Below are positions 46,604 through 57,368 of a DNA stretch of 64,000 nt, piece after piece. The DNA lies in assembly GCF_029784155.1 (NCBI RefSeq), contig NW_026597177.1, positions 19,268-83,267 on the forward strand, given 5' to 3'. The stretch's first letter is position 1. Each line of letters opens with the position of its first letter. The stretch is from Uranotaenia lowii. Taxonomy: Eukaryota; Arthropoda; Insecta; Diptera; Culicidae. Under the pieces are notes generated by a model, which worked only from the letters and a program-made list of their open reading frames with translations, did no database searches and was not told the origin of the DNA. A program made the position numbers and the translations under genes.

Positions 46604-47358
46604 TGGTTGGATCGGCAAACCAAAAATTGCCTTGCGAGGGAATCCACTTAAGTCCTGGTAGGTTGAAGTCCCCGATGATAACGATGTCGTCTTCAGGAAG
46701 TGTGAGAGAACACAATTTAGAAAGGCCGCTGGAAAAGGAATCAGCAAAAGATGCATTTCTAGTACGATCAGGAGGCAGATACACAACCCCAACGTAGAGT
46801 TTTTTCGTGCCAAGATCGATACGGGTCCATACGAATTCTTGATCGTTCCATGATTCATCGTAGATGGGGATGGCTGAAAGAGTGGATCGGATAGCAATCA
46901 GAACTCCACCACCTGTGGATTTCGTGCTGTTGTTGGGACCTCTATCACAACGGAACACAGTGTAGTCAGAGCTGAAGACTTGACTAGACAGGGTTCTATC
47001 GCTCAGCCAGGTTTCTGTTAAAGCGCTAATATCGTAGCAGGAGCATGATGAGGCTAGCAGATAATCGCTAACGCAGGAGTTGATACCACCAACGTTTTGG
47101 TAGTAAAGGATGAGATGATCGCTTTTCCCAGCAGGCAGATTGTGTCGTTTCACACTGGAACGGGAAGATCCATCACAAGAAGGAAGGTCAACTCGATATG
47201 GATACTTGCCTGAAAGAACAAGCTGGAGCACCCCGTTGCCACAATCGAGCTCAGGGCCGGGACGACTGATGACGCTGGCAGGAATCAGCGCGACTGAGTC
47301 GAAGGGCTCAGGGGTCTCCGAAGTGCCTTGTCCGAAGACCTTTATTTGGCCTTAAGTT
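46604..47358 (-). pseudogene. Jockey/CR1-like LINE endonuclease, 5' fragment
   Basis: The minus-strand frame reads YYQNVGG, LTETWL, FRCDRG, GGGVLIA and GDFNLPG, the ordered motifs of the apurinic-like endonuclease of Jockey/CR1-type LINEs. It continues after the RTE insertion at 43374. The frame opens at about 47358 right after an in-frame stop near the inverted-repeat element, so any upstream part (ORF1) is missing. The first ATG is absent; GTG at 47231 is not a real start. Confidence 0.8.
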
Positions 47359-47387
47359 AACTTAACTTAAGGCTAACTTTTTTGTTA

Positions 47388-48594
47388 GGGGGTGTTTATG
47401 TTTCGAGGCAATCGTTTTCTGTTAAATGTGTGTTTTGGGTTTTCGATTTCAAACAGTTGCTCGACGCGTTAAGAACTGGAAGCTGATAAATTAAATAAAA
47501 AATAACGTTTCCTTGGCTGAGGTAGGCCATGACTAATTGGCAGCAGACGTGTTTTATTTCCGCTGCTTCGGTAAAATATTTCGTCATTATTTTTCAATTT
47601 AAAAAATAGTGTAACTATTGTTCAGTCGGATGGCCGAATGGGCCAACGTGTCAGTGGTAAAGCTTAGTTCTTTTAGAAATGGGACACTTTCTTTTGCTAA
47701 TTGCTCATTTACTAGTAATCGGACATTCAAAACTTTTAAAGCATTATGTTGCCTGTAAAAAGTACTATTAGGCCTATTTTTTTCAAAATTTTAAATTAAC
47801 GCGTTTTTGAGATATTTACGATGCAAGAAAAAATGAAAAAAATAATTTTGCACAGTTTCTTTCAAAATCCATCATTATTATATTGATAGCTGACAAAACC
47901 GTTGTTTATTCAAAGAATTACTGTGTGTGAGTGGTGGAAAAGTATGCAAACGCTGTCTGTCCACGAAGTTGAAATCAAGTATTTGATTGAAGCACATGAT
48001 CGACAACTACGGTTAAGGGGAAGTCAGTGAAGTCAAGTCCCATACCAGTATTTTTAATTTTAAATAAGCGAAAAACTAAGTGTAGATCGCAGAAATGTCC
48101 AAAAAAAATCCTTCCGATAAGCCGAAAGTGTTGCCTAGTTATGAGTCATTGAAACCTAACCTCAAACAACAATTTTTTTGCTAGTTCCAGAGCTCGTGAG
48201 CTGTGTAGCTGGTAGCAAGGCAATGAGACAGATGATTTCTGATGAATGACCAAACTTATGAAAACCCCTATTGCAAACATATTTAAGCAATCATATACTA
48301 TGTCTGCTCGTGGCAAGGTCCCTAGCATATTAAAATCTGTATTTCCTGGTTGTTTCGAATGAAATACAATGATTTGCCAAGAATATGCTCCTGTGGAAAA
48401 AACAACAATTTTCAAAACAAAAACTTTGGTTCTCGCTGTTTTAAAAAGCCTTAAAACGAGTAATCTTGTAGAGACCTTTCGCAACCTACAATTAAGTAGC
48501 TTCCAGTTCTTAACGCGTCGAGCAACTGTTTGAAATCGAAAACCCAAAACACACATTTAACAGAAAACGATTGCCTCGAAACATAAACACCCCC
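47388..48594. mobile_element. TIR element A with 97-bp perfect-looking termini
   Basis: Bases 47388-47484 are the reverse complement of 48498-48594, starting GGGGGTGTTTATG and ending GGAAGCT, with TA on each side (47386-47387, 48595-48596). The apparent 136-codon frame at 48146-48556 starts in the right repeat and has no domain. Element B's left end lies inside it, so the two repeat pairs interlock. Confidence 0.7.
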
Positions 48595-49073
48595 TAACCA
48601 ACCGATTATACTTTAAGTTCAATCTCATAATGGTTTTACTTCGTTATTGTCAGATTTCGCAAGTGGAAATTCCTTTAAAAACGTTTCAAAGTGGATCAAA
48701 AATAATCAAATTTTGTTGATTTGCATACAGCTGTATCCACTAAATTGCCCTCAGCTTCTTTCAAAAGAGAAGTATTGGACCAAAAAGTAGCAGAAATTGA
48801 TAGACAGGAATGCAGCTATCTAAAATACAGATTAGGCGAAGTATAAGTTTGAAAAACTGATAAAAATCATGACTGAAAAAAGTGTGCGCCGGCCGATGGG
48901 AGATACCAAGAATAAAGTAGAGATATTTCTTACAAAAAACGATAAATATTTTTTTTAATTTTCTCATGGATTAAGATTATCTTCATTTCCTCCATAGAAA
49001 GTATTTGGATCAAACGAATGGTTTTTGAGATACAGGCATTCTTAACTGTCCCATTTCTAAAAGAACTAAGCTT
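47660..49073. mobile_element. TIR element B with 27-29-bp termini, interlocked with A
   Basis: AAGCTTAGTTCTTTTAGAAA at 47660-47679 (continuing to 47686) is matched by its complement at 49047-49073, each flanked by TA. Between the right end of A and the right end of B an open stretch near 48703-48843 encodes a 46-residue fragment (e.g. TKLPSASFKREVLDQKVAE) without recognised family. It may be the remains of a transposase or captured coding sequence. Confidence 0.55.
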
Positions 49074-49075
49074 TA

Positions 49076-50190
49076 GTTACGTAGGAGAAATGTTGGCTCC
49101 CTTGGTGGAATAAATTTATCGATCATCGTTGCCCTCGTCAAGTGCTAGAACAAAATTGGAAACCAGATTGAAGGAAGCATATCTGCCCTCAGTTATCCTG
49201 ATGCATTGCTTCTGTTTGAAAACATAGAGAAAATATTTTTTTTTTTAATCGAATCCGATCAATTAGAACAACTGCGAAGGAGAACACAATCCAGAAGTCC
49301 GACGGAATAAGCTCGGTGTTTCTGTGTGCAATCCTTGAACGAAAATCAAACCTACAATGCACGGATCCGAAGATGTGTCCTAAGACGGTGTCTTATTTGG
49401 TGAGATCCAATCTTTCGTACTTTTTTTCATTTAGTGAAGGCGAGTGTGATTTCAATTACTCTGAATCATGTATGAAAAAATCCACATGAGGTGTTTGGCA
49501 GGGAACTCCACGCTTCATTCCTCTCCTTGTTCCAGTATCTTTTGCGGTATTTATCACATGGTTGGCCTGGCCGTAGTAATCTTTGCAATGCATGTTTACT
49601 TGTCACAGATCAATGAAAAGAAAAATGAAGGACGCATGTATGGTTTGGCTATGTTGGTAAAAAAAGATCATCTTCTAGAAAGAAAATATCTTTTCCGTGG
49701 CGGAAAACTTCATTTTGCGGATTTATAGCATTTGTTCAACCAGACTGAACCAAATCCCTTAAATTATAGTGGCGTTCAGTTCGGTCTGGACGAATCTGAA
49801 TGTGATTTAAATAAAATTGTTCAAAATTGAATTCAAATTCAATATATTATTATTGAAAATCAAGATAAACTTTAAAACATTGAATGCTACACATTAAATT
49901 TTTAAAAACATTTGAAGATCTTTTAATTCCTAATATTAATAGCAGATACGACAAAACCTGGAAAATCGAAAAAAATGAAGTTAATTCGAAATATGAGTTA
50001 CAGAGGTACAACGGAGGTGCATAGTAAGATTTCACTGTTTTTTTTTTAATTAAAATTGTGGAGACAATTTATTTCTATACTCTTAACAAAAACTTAAAAT
50101 GGAATGTTGGAACACGGTAATTTTTTTGTATATGCTCTCTAACTTTCTCAGTATCTTTTCTACTGAGGCGCACTGCTATAATGTTGGAAA
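49076..50190. other. AT-rich stretch with a shared dispersed repeat
   Basis: 49488-49590 (GTTTGGCAGGGAACTC..TCACATGGTTGGCCTGG) is similar to 59520-59610 in the same orientation. The plus frame covering it at 49468-49728 is probably a chance frame. Nothing else was recognised. Confidence 0.4.
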
Positions 50191-50503
50191 TAAAAAGAAC
50201 ATTACCCCATCCCATGTCGTATTCACTGATTCAGCTAGCGTGTTGCTAGCCGTGGAATCCAATGAATCTCGACATCCCTGGATCCACACATTTAACAAAA
50301 TTGTTCGAGAAAATCCTCACATTCAGTTTTGCTGGGTTTCAAGCCACAGAGGCATATATGGAAATGAACAAGCTGACTTTGCAGCTTAAAACGGGTTCAC
50401 GCTTGATGTCCATCCTATCCCGACTCTTCAACAGGATATATTTAGAAAGATAAAAAAATTGGAATCATGAATGGTTAAATACTACACAGAACAAACTACG
50501 GTA
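50190..50503 (+). pseudogene. LINE RNase H domain relic
   Basis: The plus strand reads VVFTDSASVLLAVES, SRHPWIHTFNKIV, FCWVSSHRGIYGNEQADFAA, the second half of an RNase H domain as found after the reverse transcriptase of I/R1/Loa-type LINEs. The catalytic Asp of TDS and the terminal Asp of NEQAD are present. A TAA replaces a codon right after ADFAA, and homology continues (NGFTLDVHPIP, EWLNTTQNKLR) to 50503 with one frame shift. It ends where the mariner relic starts. Confidence 0.75.
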
Positions 50504-51480
50504 AGTACCCTATTCGCTGACCTCAGCGGCCATTTTGTTCCACAATCTCTTCATCTCTTTTGCATCCCGAGTCTTCCTACCATTATTCTTCATTTTCTGC
50601 TTGACAATTGGCCAACATTTTTTCGATAGAGTGGAATTGAGGGCAGTTGGGTTGGTTGATGTCCTTTTCGACAAAATCCACCCTGTTGTCTCGATACCAC
50701 TGTAGTACCTCTTTGCTGTAGTGGCAGCTTGCCAAATCTGGCGAAAACTTTACTGGTCCTTTATGAGAACTAATGTACGGAAAAAACGTTTTTCAGGCAC
50801 TCCTCCTTGTACATTTCAGAGTCCATGGTCTTGTTTTTTACAAAAACCGGGGTTTTTCGTCCGCAGCTGCAAATATCTTGCCAGATCAAATACTTCCTTG
50901 CAAACTTATCGGCAAAAACGAATTTGAACTTGGCGGGGCTATCACCCCGACCAGTGGCTTTGTAAAATTTTTGGTCAGGAAGCCGCCCAAAATCCATCTT
51001 CACGTACGTTTCGTGAGTATGAGGATCCATCCATGAGGATCCATGAGCATACATCCGTCGTACTTCGTTAGAACCTTGTTGTATAACTTCCGGGCCCGTT
51101 CTTTGGCTTCTACATTCTTCTTCAATATCCGGTTTGGTTGCTTACTGGCCTTATAAGATCGTATTCCTTTGCGCAGACGAATCCTTCTGACGATGCACCG
51201 GTCGGCATTGCATTCCTTGGCGATGTTAGTCCGACTAACCTGGGTTTGCCTTGATCGTTCTCAACACCTTCAAATGCAGTTTCCGATCCTTAGTTCACTT
51301 TGACGCTTGGTATAAATCTGCCGATCGATAGTATGCATCTCACAGAAACGCTTAAAAACGCTGCACACGGTCGATTTGGCCATTTTTAACGATTTCGCGA
51401 TTTTTGAACCCGACCCGACCCGGGTTTTTGACGTGGTTGTCCAAAATTAATTTTCGTCTCGTGGCTTCTATCACGTGTAA
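50504..51480 (-). pseudogene. DD37E-type mariner/Tc1 transposase pseudogene
   Basis: Minus-strand frames give an ordered transposase: an N-terminal helix-turn-helix part (RRKLILDNHVKNP, IDRVQRF; further KSTVCSVFKRF), IAKECNADRCIVRRIRL, then ETYVKMDFGRLPDQKFY, AKFKFVFADKFARKYLIWQ, ICSCGRK, and FSPDLASCHYS followed by INQPNCPQFHSIEK. From the Asp of PDL to the Glu of SIEK there are 37 intervening residues, the DD37E signature of the mosquito ITmD37E group. It is broken by frameshifts (near 50595, 51235, 51250) and by a 14-bp tandem duplication at 51019-51046 in the region of the first catalytic Asp. It is inserted directly after the RNase H relic. Terminal repeats were not resolved. Confidence 0.75.
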
Positions 51481-53937
51481 CTTTTTTGAAACAAAACGAA
51501 TCGTAATGAAATTTTCAGCACTGATACAGAAAACATTTCCGAACAAAGTACTGTCAAAATATTCCAGATCCAACAACTAGGAGCGCTATGGTATAATAAA
51601 CAGTGCGTCCAGATTTTGGGTGATCCATGCTTTACGGGAAGGTAAGAAATACCACTCGTCCTTGGAAGTATTTTACTCAATCTAGACGCAAAAAAGTTTC
51701 ATTTTTTTTTAATATTTGGATGGAGTTATCCATCCAAATAAAAAAAAACAAATTTAATAAAATTTGTAAAATGCAAATAGTTGTAAAAATATATTTAGTT
51801 TAAGATCATGGCCCGCAAAGATTTTCCCGAAATTACCATATTCTCAAATTTGATTTTTTTTCAACCATTTGGAAAAAAATGAATCTAACCTTACGGGGCG
51901 ATTGAAAACTTAGAATTTTTTTTTCACAAAAGTACCGTTGCTTTTTACCAACAATTTTTAATTTTTCACTTTCATCCCAACGCCATTAATCATTCAATTA
52001 TATTTTTCACTTTCGTTTCAACGGGAATTTGTTGAGAACTATTTTTGTGATGCAACGAACGATAATTAGTAATTTTTGAAGATGTTTCTAGGACATGTGA
52101 AAGTTTAAGTATGGTGAAATCCGTTTGCACTTGTCCCGGTGTACCTTAACAATTTTTAAAGTTGTACAGTATTAATTTTACCCATTAAAGGTACTTTCCA
52201 TCACATACTTGGCAATGTTTTCCATTTGTTCATTGCTAATTTCATACCATTCATTGGTATTAAAAGTGATTTCTACCGTTTTGGAAGCGTTGAGAGTTTC
52301 AATCGGACTCTTATCTTCTTTTTGAGGAGTTTGGAAATTCTCAGGAATGAGATCATTCTATTGACTAAATACATTTTATAAAAATTACCGAGCCAAATTC
52401 TCAACCTTATCGAAATTATATTTTTACAGAAACTTAAACTAGTCCTAACTTGAATTCTGTTTCTGAAATCTCATAAACTTTGACTATCCAGCACTTGAAA
52501 TATATCAAATTTTATATTATTTTCTGTTTAACTTCATTAAACAGAAGTATCGTTATCAAATCTTACAAAAAAAATTTTTTTTTAATTTAAAGAAAAGTCC
52601 ATCTCTATATGAATCAATCGTAGAACCCGTTCCCAATTTCCTAAGTTCATTTTCTTCATTATTTTCAAAAATATTTCGCACTGTTACTAAAGTTATTTCT
52701 CAGACATCACTTTTAATAACAAATTATTCTGTTGACTTGTTCATAGAAGTAAGTTTTAAAATTGTTACAATCATTCACGTATTAATCACCATTTCATTAA
52801 GAGAAAACTTTTGTAATCAGATGCAGCCATAAAAATTCTGATTTGACTTTTTTTGGCACGCAATCAAACGTAAATTATTACCTCAAGAAAAATTCTCTCA
52901 ACATTTTGTCATGACCACTTGGAATGGTTTTTTTTTCGTTTTCAACTCGTTTGTGGATAGTTTTCCCGACATACATCAAATCGAAATTTGAAATTATGGA
53001 AATTAAAAAAAAAAGTTTTCACATAAATTGTAATCATTGTTACTAAGTACTAAATATAAATGCTTAGAATCAATTCTTGAATTAGGGCATGAAGTTTGGT
53101 TTGCAAATTTGTATGAAATCATATTTTTTACAAACTAGTTCATCTAGAAAACTCAAAGGTTCGAAATAGAATATCTTTATACTATTGTTTTATTTCTGTT
53201 CTTTATCTTTTTGCGCTAGTTCTTTATCAGTTTTCGCTAGTACAAGTAGAAGCTAAATTTTTGCGTGAAGTAATTTGGATAATTTATAATAAAAATTCTG
53301 AATCAAATTTAAAGCAGTTATAAAAATTTAGTTTCGTTTGTTAGCGTTTTCAATTTTTTTTAATCAAGTTTCTAGTTTTTATTGAAAAACAAATGCAATT
53401 AACTTTCTAGGATTTATTTTTCTATCCTATGGATTCTATAAATTTAGAAAAGAAACAAATCAACAATTATCGCTTATAGTTAAGTATTTTACACTTTCAT
53501 TACATCACTGCTTATTTTTGGATGAAAAATTTTGTTTTCACATACAATATTTAAGCTTTTGTGCCAAACCTGGACTGAATGAATCGCTTTAAAAAAAAAA
53601 TGAAGGATTTATAGGCTGCAAAAAAACAACAAAAAAATTACAGGAGCTTTAAAATTTTATGAATTAAAAATTTTCCATAAAAACCTTGCAGTGGTCTTAT
53701 GTTCATTTTGTGTTTTGAATTAAATGTTTAATTCTTTTCTGTGAACTGTGATTTTTTTTTTAAATTGAGATTTTTTTAAATTGATTGTTGTACTTACATA
53801 AAGAATCTGGATCCAAAACAAGCAACAAAAATTACTTATAAAGATGAATCTATACGTAAGGTAACCCAGGCGTAATTTTTTTTAGGGGGTCTTCAAAAGT
53901 TATTTTTTGCTTTGTTAGAATATTATAGTTTTTTTAT
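51481..53937. other. AT-rich stretch without recognised gene
   Basis: Nothing recognised beyond homopolymer runs. A possible 5' end of the mariner relic may reach about 51690. Confidence 0.35.
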
Positions 53938-54000
53938 TGACCCGCTAGCGAATCTTAGTTCTAAAATTTGGCCCGCCTGTTGAAATGTTGACCACCCATG
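53938..54000 (-). repeat. hAT-like terminus, convergent to 36394
   Basis: The complement begins CATGGGTGGTCAACATTT and has GGCGGGCCAAATTTTAGAA, similar in layout to 36394-36458. Whether the two ends belong to one element is unproven. Confidence 0.4.
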
Positions 54001-54031
54001 TTTTAGATGAAAGCTTATTAAGCCATCATTT

Positions 54032-54275
54032 GATTTTTTTTTTTTTTTTTTTTTTTAAACGAACACACACATATAGGATCTCAGTGAAACTTCATGTTTC
54101 TTTGAAGAGATCTAATTTACTTAACTCTAAGGCGTACATCTTTCAAGGATTTTATGGCTAGCATCTTACCACCAGACCACGGAAAGAGCACTATATGTGC
54201 CGTGATCGGGATTCGATCTCATGGACTCTGGCTTAGATGGCTGGAATGCTATCCTCTAGGCCACGACCGGCGGCA
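54032..54275 (-). repeat. tRNA-derived SINE with poly(A) tail
   Basis: The minus strand starts with a tRNA-like head: A-box GTGGCCTAGAGGATAGC (about 54265-54249) and B-box GAGATCGAATCCCG (about 54221-54208). A second A-box-like GTGGTCTGGTGGTAAG follows (about 54179-54164), and the unit ends in a run of A's (T-run on plus at 54032-54056). This is the standard layout of a tRNA-derived SINE. Confidence 0.6.
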
Positions 54276-54375
54276 ATTCTGCTTGCTAAAGCAATTTTCT
54301 GGATCTAGATGATGGATCTACGACTCACTGTTTAGTGCAAAATACATCGATCATGAATGGTAAATAAAAAAAAAC

Positions 54376-54447
54376 TCCTTGACTAGGAATCCAACACGAG
54401 TCCTTTGATTATCTCTCCGACACCTTACCAATTGACCAAATCGTCAG
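54376..54447 (-). repeat. tRNA-derived SINE-like unit with T-run terminator
   Basis: The minus strand holds A-box TTTGGTCAATTGGTAAGG and B-box-like TGTTGGATTCCT (C to G change in the core), followed by a T9 run. It is similar in layout to 24310-24392. Confidence 0.5.
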
Positions 54448-55360
54448 ATGAAACTAGTCAAGCTGTAGCTCTATAATTCAGTTAACTTCATCGAGTTGAA
54501 TTCACTGCAAGATTCTACGGCAGAAAAAGCTCATCGTGCCCCAATTCATTAAGCACCATTGTGCTTATACTGTCCCAGGGATTTTTTCTTTATGCCCCTA
54601 CAGTGACTGAATTTCAGCTTTCGGTAAAAAATTTTTTTAAAAGCATTTTTTTTTATGTTTATCTACTTTTTCAAGTTTCAGCCAGCTTGGAAATAAACTT
54701 TTTTAGTGTATGAACACGAAAAAATAATGTAACTCACATATTATAGCTGGTTTCTATGGTTAAATAAGCGTCCTTCTTAAGGTGGTCATTATGCCCTTAA
54801 CTCCCCCATAGAATGCAGATTTTCTGTGCTACACAGCTTAGATTTCTTTGCGGCCATTAATGTGTTAACTGACCAATGAATGCAAAACCAGCTTCAAAGA
54901 TGATGATGATGATGATATTTATTTAAGACCTTTTTCTGAGGTCTGAGGTCATTCGGGTCAACCAATTGCAAAGAGCTTTAGCAGCTTTTTTGACGATAGT
55001 TATGGTTTTTGTTCAAAACAAACCAATTCATCATCAGACAATTTTGTATTTATCGTTAATTTTCTGACATCATCAAAACGTTACACATTCCTAACAAAAA
55101 AGCAGCAATTAAAACAATTACATAATGATATGATTAGGAGTATTCAATCCACTTTGGTCGAAACCGATAGAAATTGATTGACAGATGACTAGCTGTTTTT
55201 TCCAGCTGTTGACCTTCATTGATTTGTACCAGGCCATTGATTTAATAGCAATTCACTAATACACAGCATATTGTTTGCTGTTATTCCTTATTTGGTTTTC
55301 GTGAAATTGAAATGTTTGAATAAATATGCAGTAGAGTGCTTCAAATGACCCGACATTTTA
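54448..55360. other. AT-rich stretch; (GAT)n microsatellite
   Basis: A short ATGATG run lies at 54899-54917. Nothing else was recognised. Confidence 0.4.
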
Positions 55361-55364
55361 AAAA

Positions 55365-56041
55365 GTTATGCGCTGCAGGCATTGATCCTAGGCCTATAAT
55401 AAGGTCTCATGCCAAATTTAGGCCAGATCGGATCACGGGAAGGGGTCGCTCAACGAGTCTAAAGTTTGTATGGGATTTTGGGACATTTTGTTCGGGAGTA
55501 ACACGAGAATCCAGTTTTTCATGAATAACTTTGGTCCCCTTCGGCCGATTTCTTTTGAAAACGGTTTTTCTTAACGCCTAAACTATGACAAATATTTCAT
55601 CCGAAGACTGCATTTCGAATTAAGTTAAGACACAAAAGTTATTAAGCTTCAAAAAATAGTTATCTTTTTTAAGGGTGATTCATCACTATTAATGAGAGAT
55701 ACTGTTTCGAACATTTTGTCGCATCATTAACAGTCATGAATATCACCCTGAAGAAAGTTACCCCATTTTTGAAGTTTAATAACTTTTGTTATCATAAGTC
55801 GAATCAAAATGCAGTCTTCGGGTGAAATATTTGTCATAGTTTAGGCTTTAAGAAAACCCGTTTTCGGCCAAAGTTATTCATGAAAAACTGGATTTTCATG
55901 TTTCTCCCGTTCAAAATGTCTCAAAATCCCATACAAACATTAGGCTCGTTGAGTGACCCCTTCCCGTGATCCGATCTGACCCAAATTTGGCATTAGACCT
56001 TGTACTAGGCCTAGGATTAATCTAAGCCTGCAGTGCATAAC
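55365..56041. mobile_element. Foldback MITE with arms of about 320 bp
   Basis: Arms 55365-55683 and 55740-56041 are imperfect reverse complements: GTTATGCGCTGCAGGC against the complement of GCCTGCAGTGCATAAC, and GATCGGATCACGGGAAGGGG (55426-55445) in the other arm near 55960. The loop is framed by AGGGTGATTCAT/ATGAATATCACCCT. The 62-codon frame in the left arm is not a gene. Confidence 0.7.
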
Positions 56042-57368
56042 AATTCACGAGCTTGAAATTTCTCATACAAAATTGGGACAGTCTAATGTGCAGGTACATG
56101 AAATGGAAACAATTCATTCATAATTGTTGCCGGTTTACTATTGGCAACTATGCAAGCCGCCAAACCTCCGGTAAACAACAGATCACAACAACCTAGAGAT
56201 GTACCGAATATTCGGCACCAAATACCGTGCAAAAACCATTAAGCCGAATAGTTGAACTAAGTTTCGGCCGATTAGGCCGAACATTTATTTTTTAAATTTA
56301 TAAATTGTAAAATGAATATTGATTAATTCATAAAATATCTGAAAGTATTTTTGAAAAAGCTTATGAGCAATCATCAAAAACTTATGGTACCTATCAGTAA
56401 AATATCTTCGGTGTAGCTTTCACTGTACATAGTTTTATATTTGATTATCGTTTATTCCAGATTTTTTTTTATTTGTATATCCAGGATTGCCTATGAAACC
56501 AATAAAGAATTCGAGATAAATCAAATCTGGCCAGGATGTACAGATATTGTTTAAACTTTTGCCTGGGTTTATTCAGATTATTTGCTAAATCACACAAAAA
56601 ACATTTCTCTTTGAAAATTTTAAGATTTTGTGATCAAAAACGATTTAAAAAAATTTAAATGAATATAAAGTTTTCTTTAATCCTTAAATACGATTTTCGC
56701 ACTGCTATTGTAATTCCATCAAAACTTTAAATTTCAAGTATTTTTCTTTATTTTATTTCTTCATATTTCTTTTCAGATTTCCTCTTTTGAATACGTGTGG
56801 TGGTAAGTATGGTATGCTTAAGGTTGAAAATTGTCGTTCTTGTTAAGAATTGTTTTGAAGTTATCGACCTTCATCTAACTCGATATCAAACAAGCAATTT
56901 CAAATTGTTGAGCATTTCTTATCACACTATTTCTTGCTAAAAAAACAAGATAGTTGTATTTTTAATCAGCAATCTGGCTGAAAAGGCCTCCAAAATACAC
57001 TAATACACGTGTCTTCAGCCTTAAATCGTCTTAATTTGAAGAAGTTATTCAGAGAACGTAATCAAACGTCAATAGACGGATCAACCCAAATACAATAATG
57101 ATCAATGTCTGTCAATGTGATGTTTGACACACACTTTTTCCCGTATGTGTTGTTTTATTTTTCGTTTCAATTGTTCCGAATATTAAACGCCCGGCTTGCT
57201 GGTCGCATGCCGCAGTACGCAGAACCAATCATGAAGTCTGCGGTGCAATGAAAATTTGTCGTTCTTAAGCTACCAACCTAAGATTTATCTCATACAAAGT
57301 GTAGAAGAAATGATTTTTTTTCCAATTTTTGTACGAAGAATCCAATTTTTGATCAAAATTATTCATTA

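Noticed and set aside
48146..48556. 136-codon minus-strand frame
   Set aside because: It starts inside the 97-bp terminal repeat of element A, and the same first 14 codons occur at the stray fragment at 38170. No domain is present.
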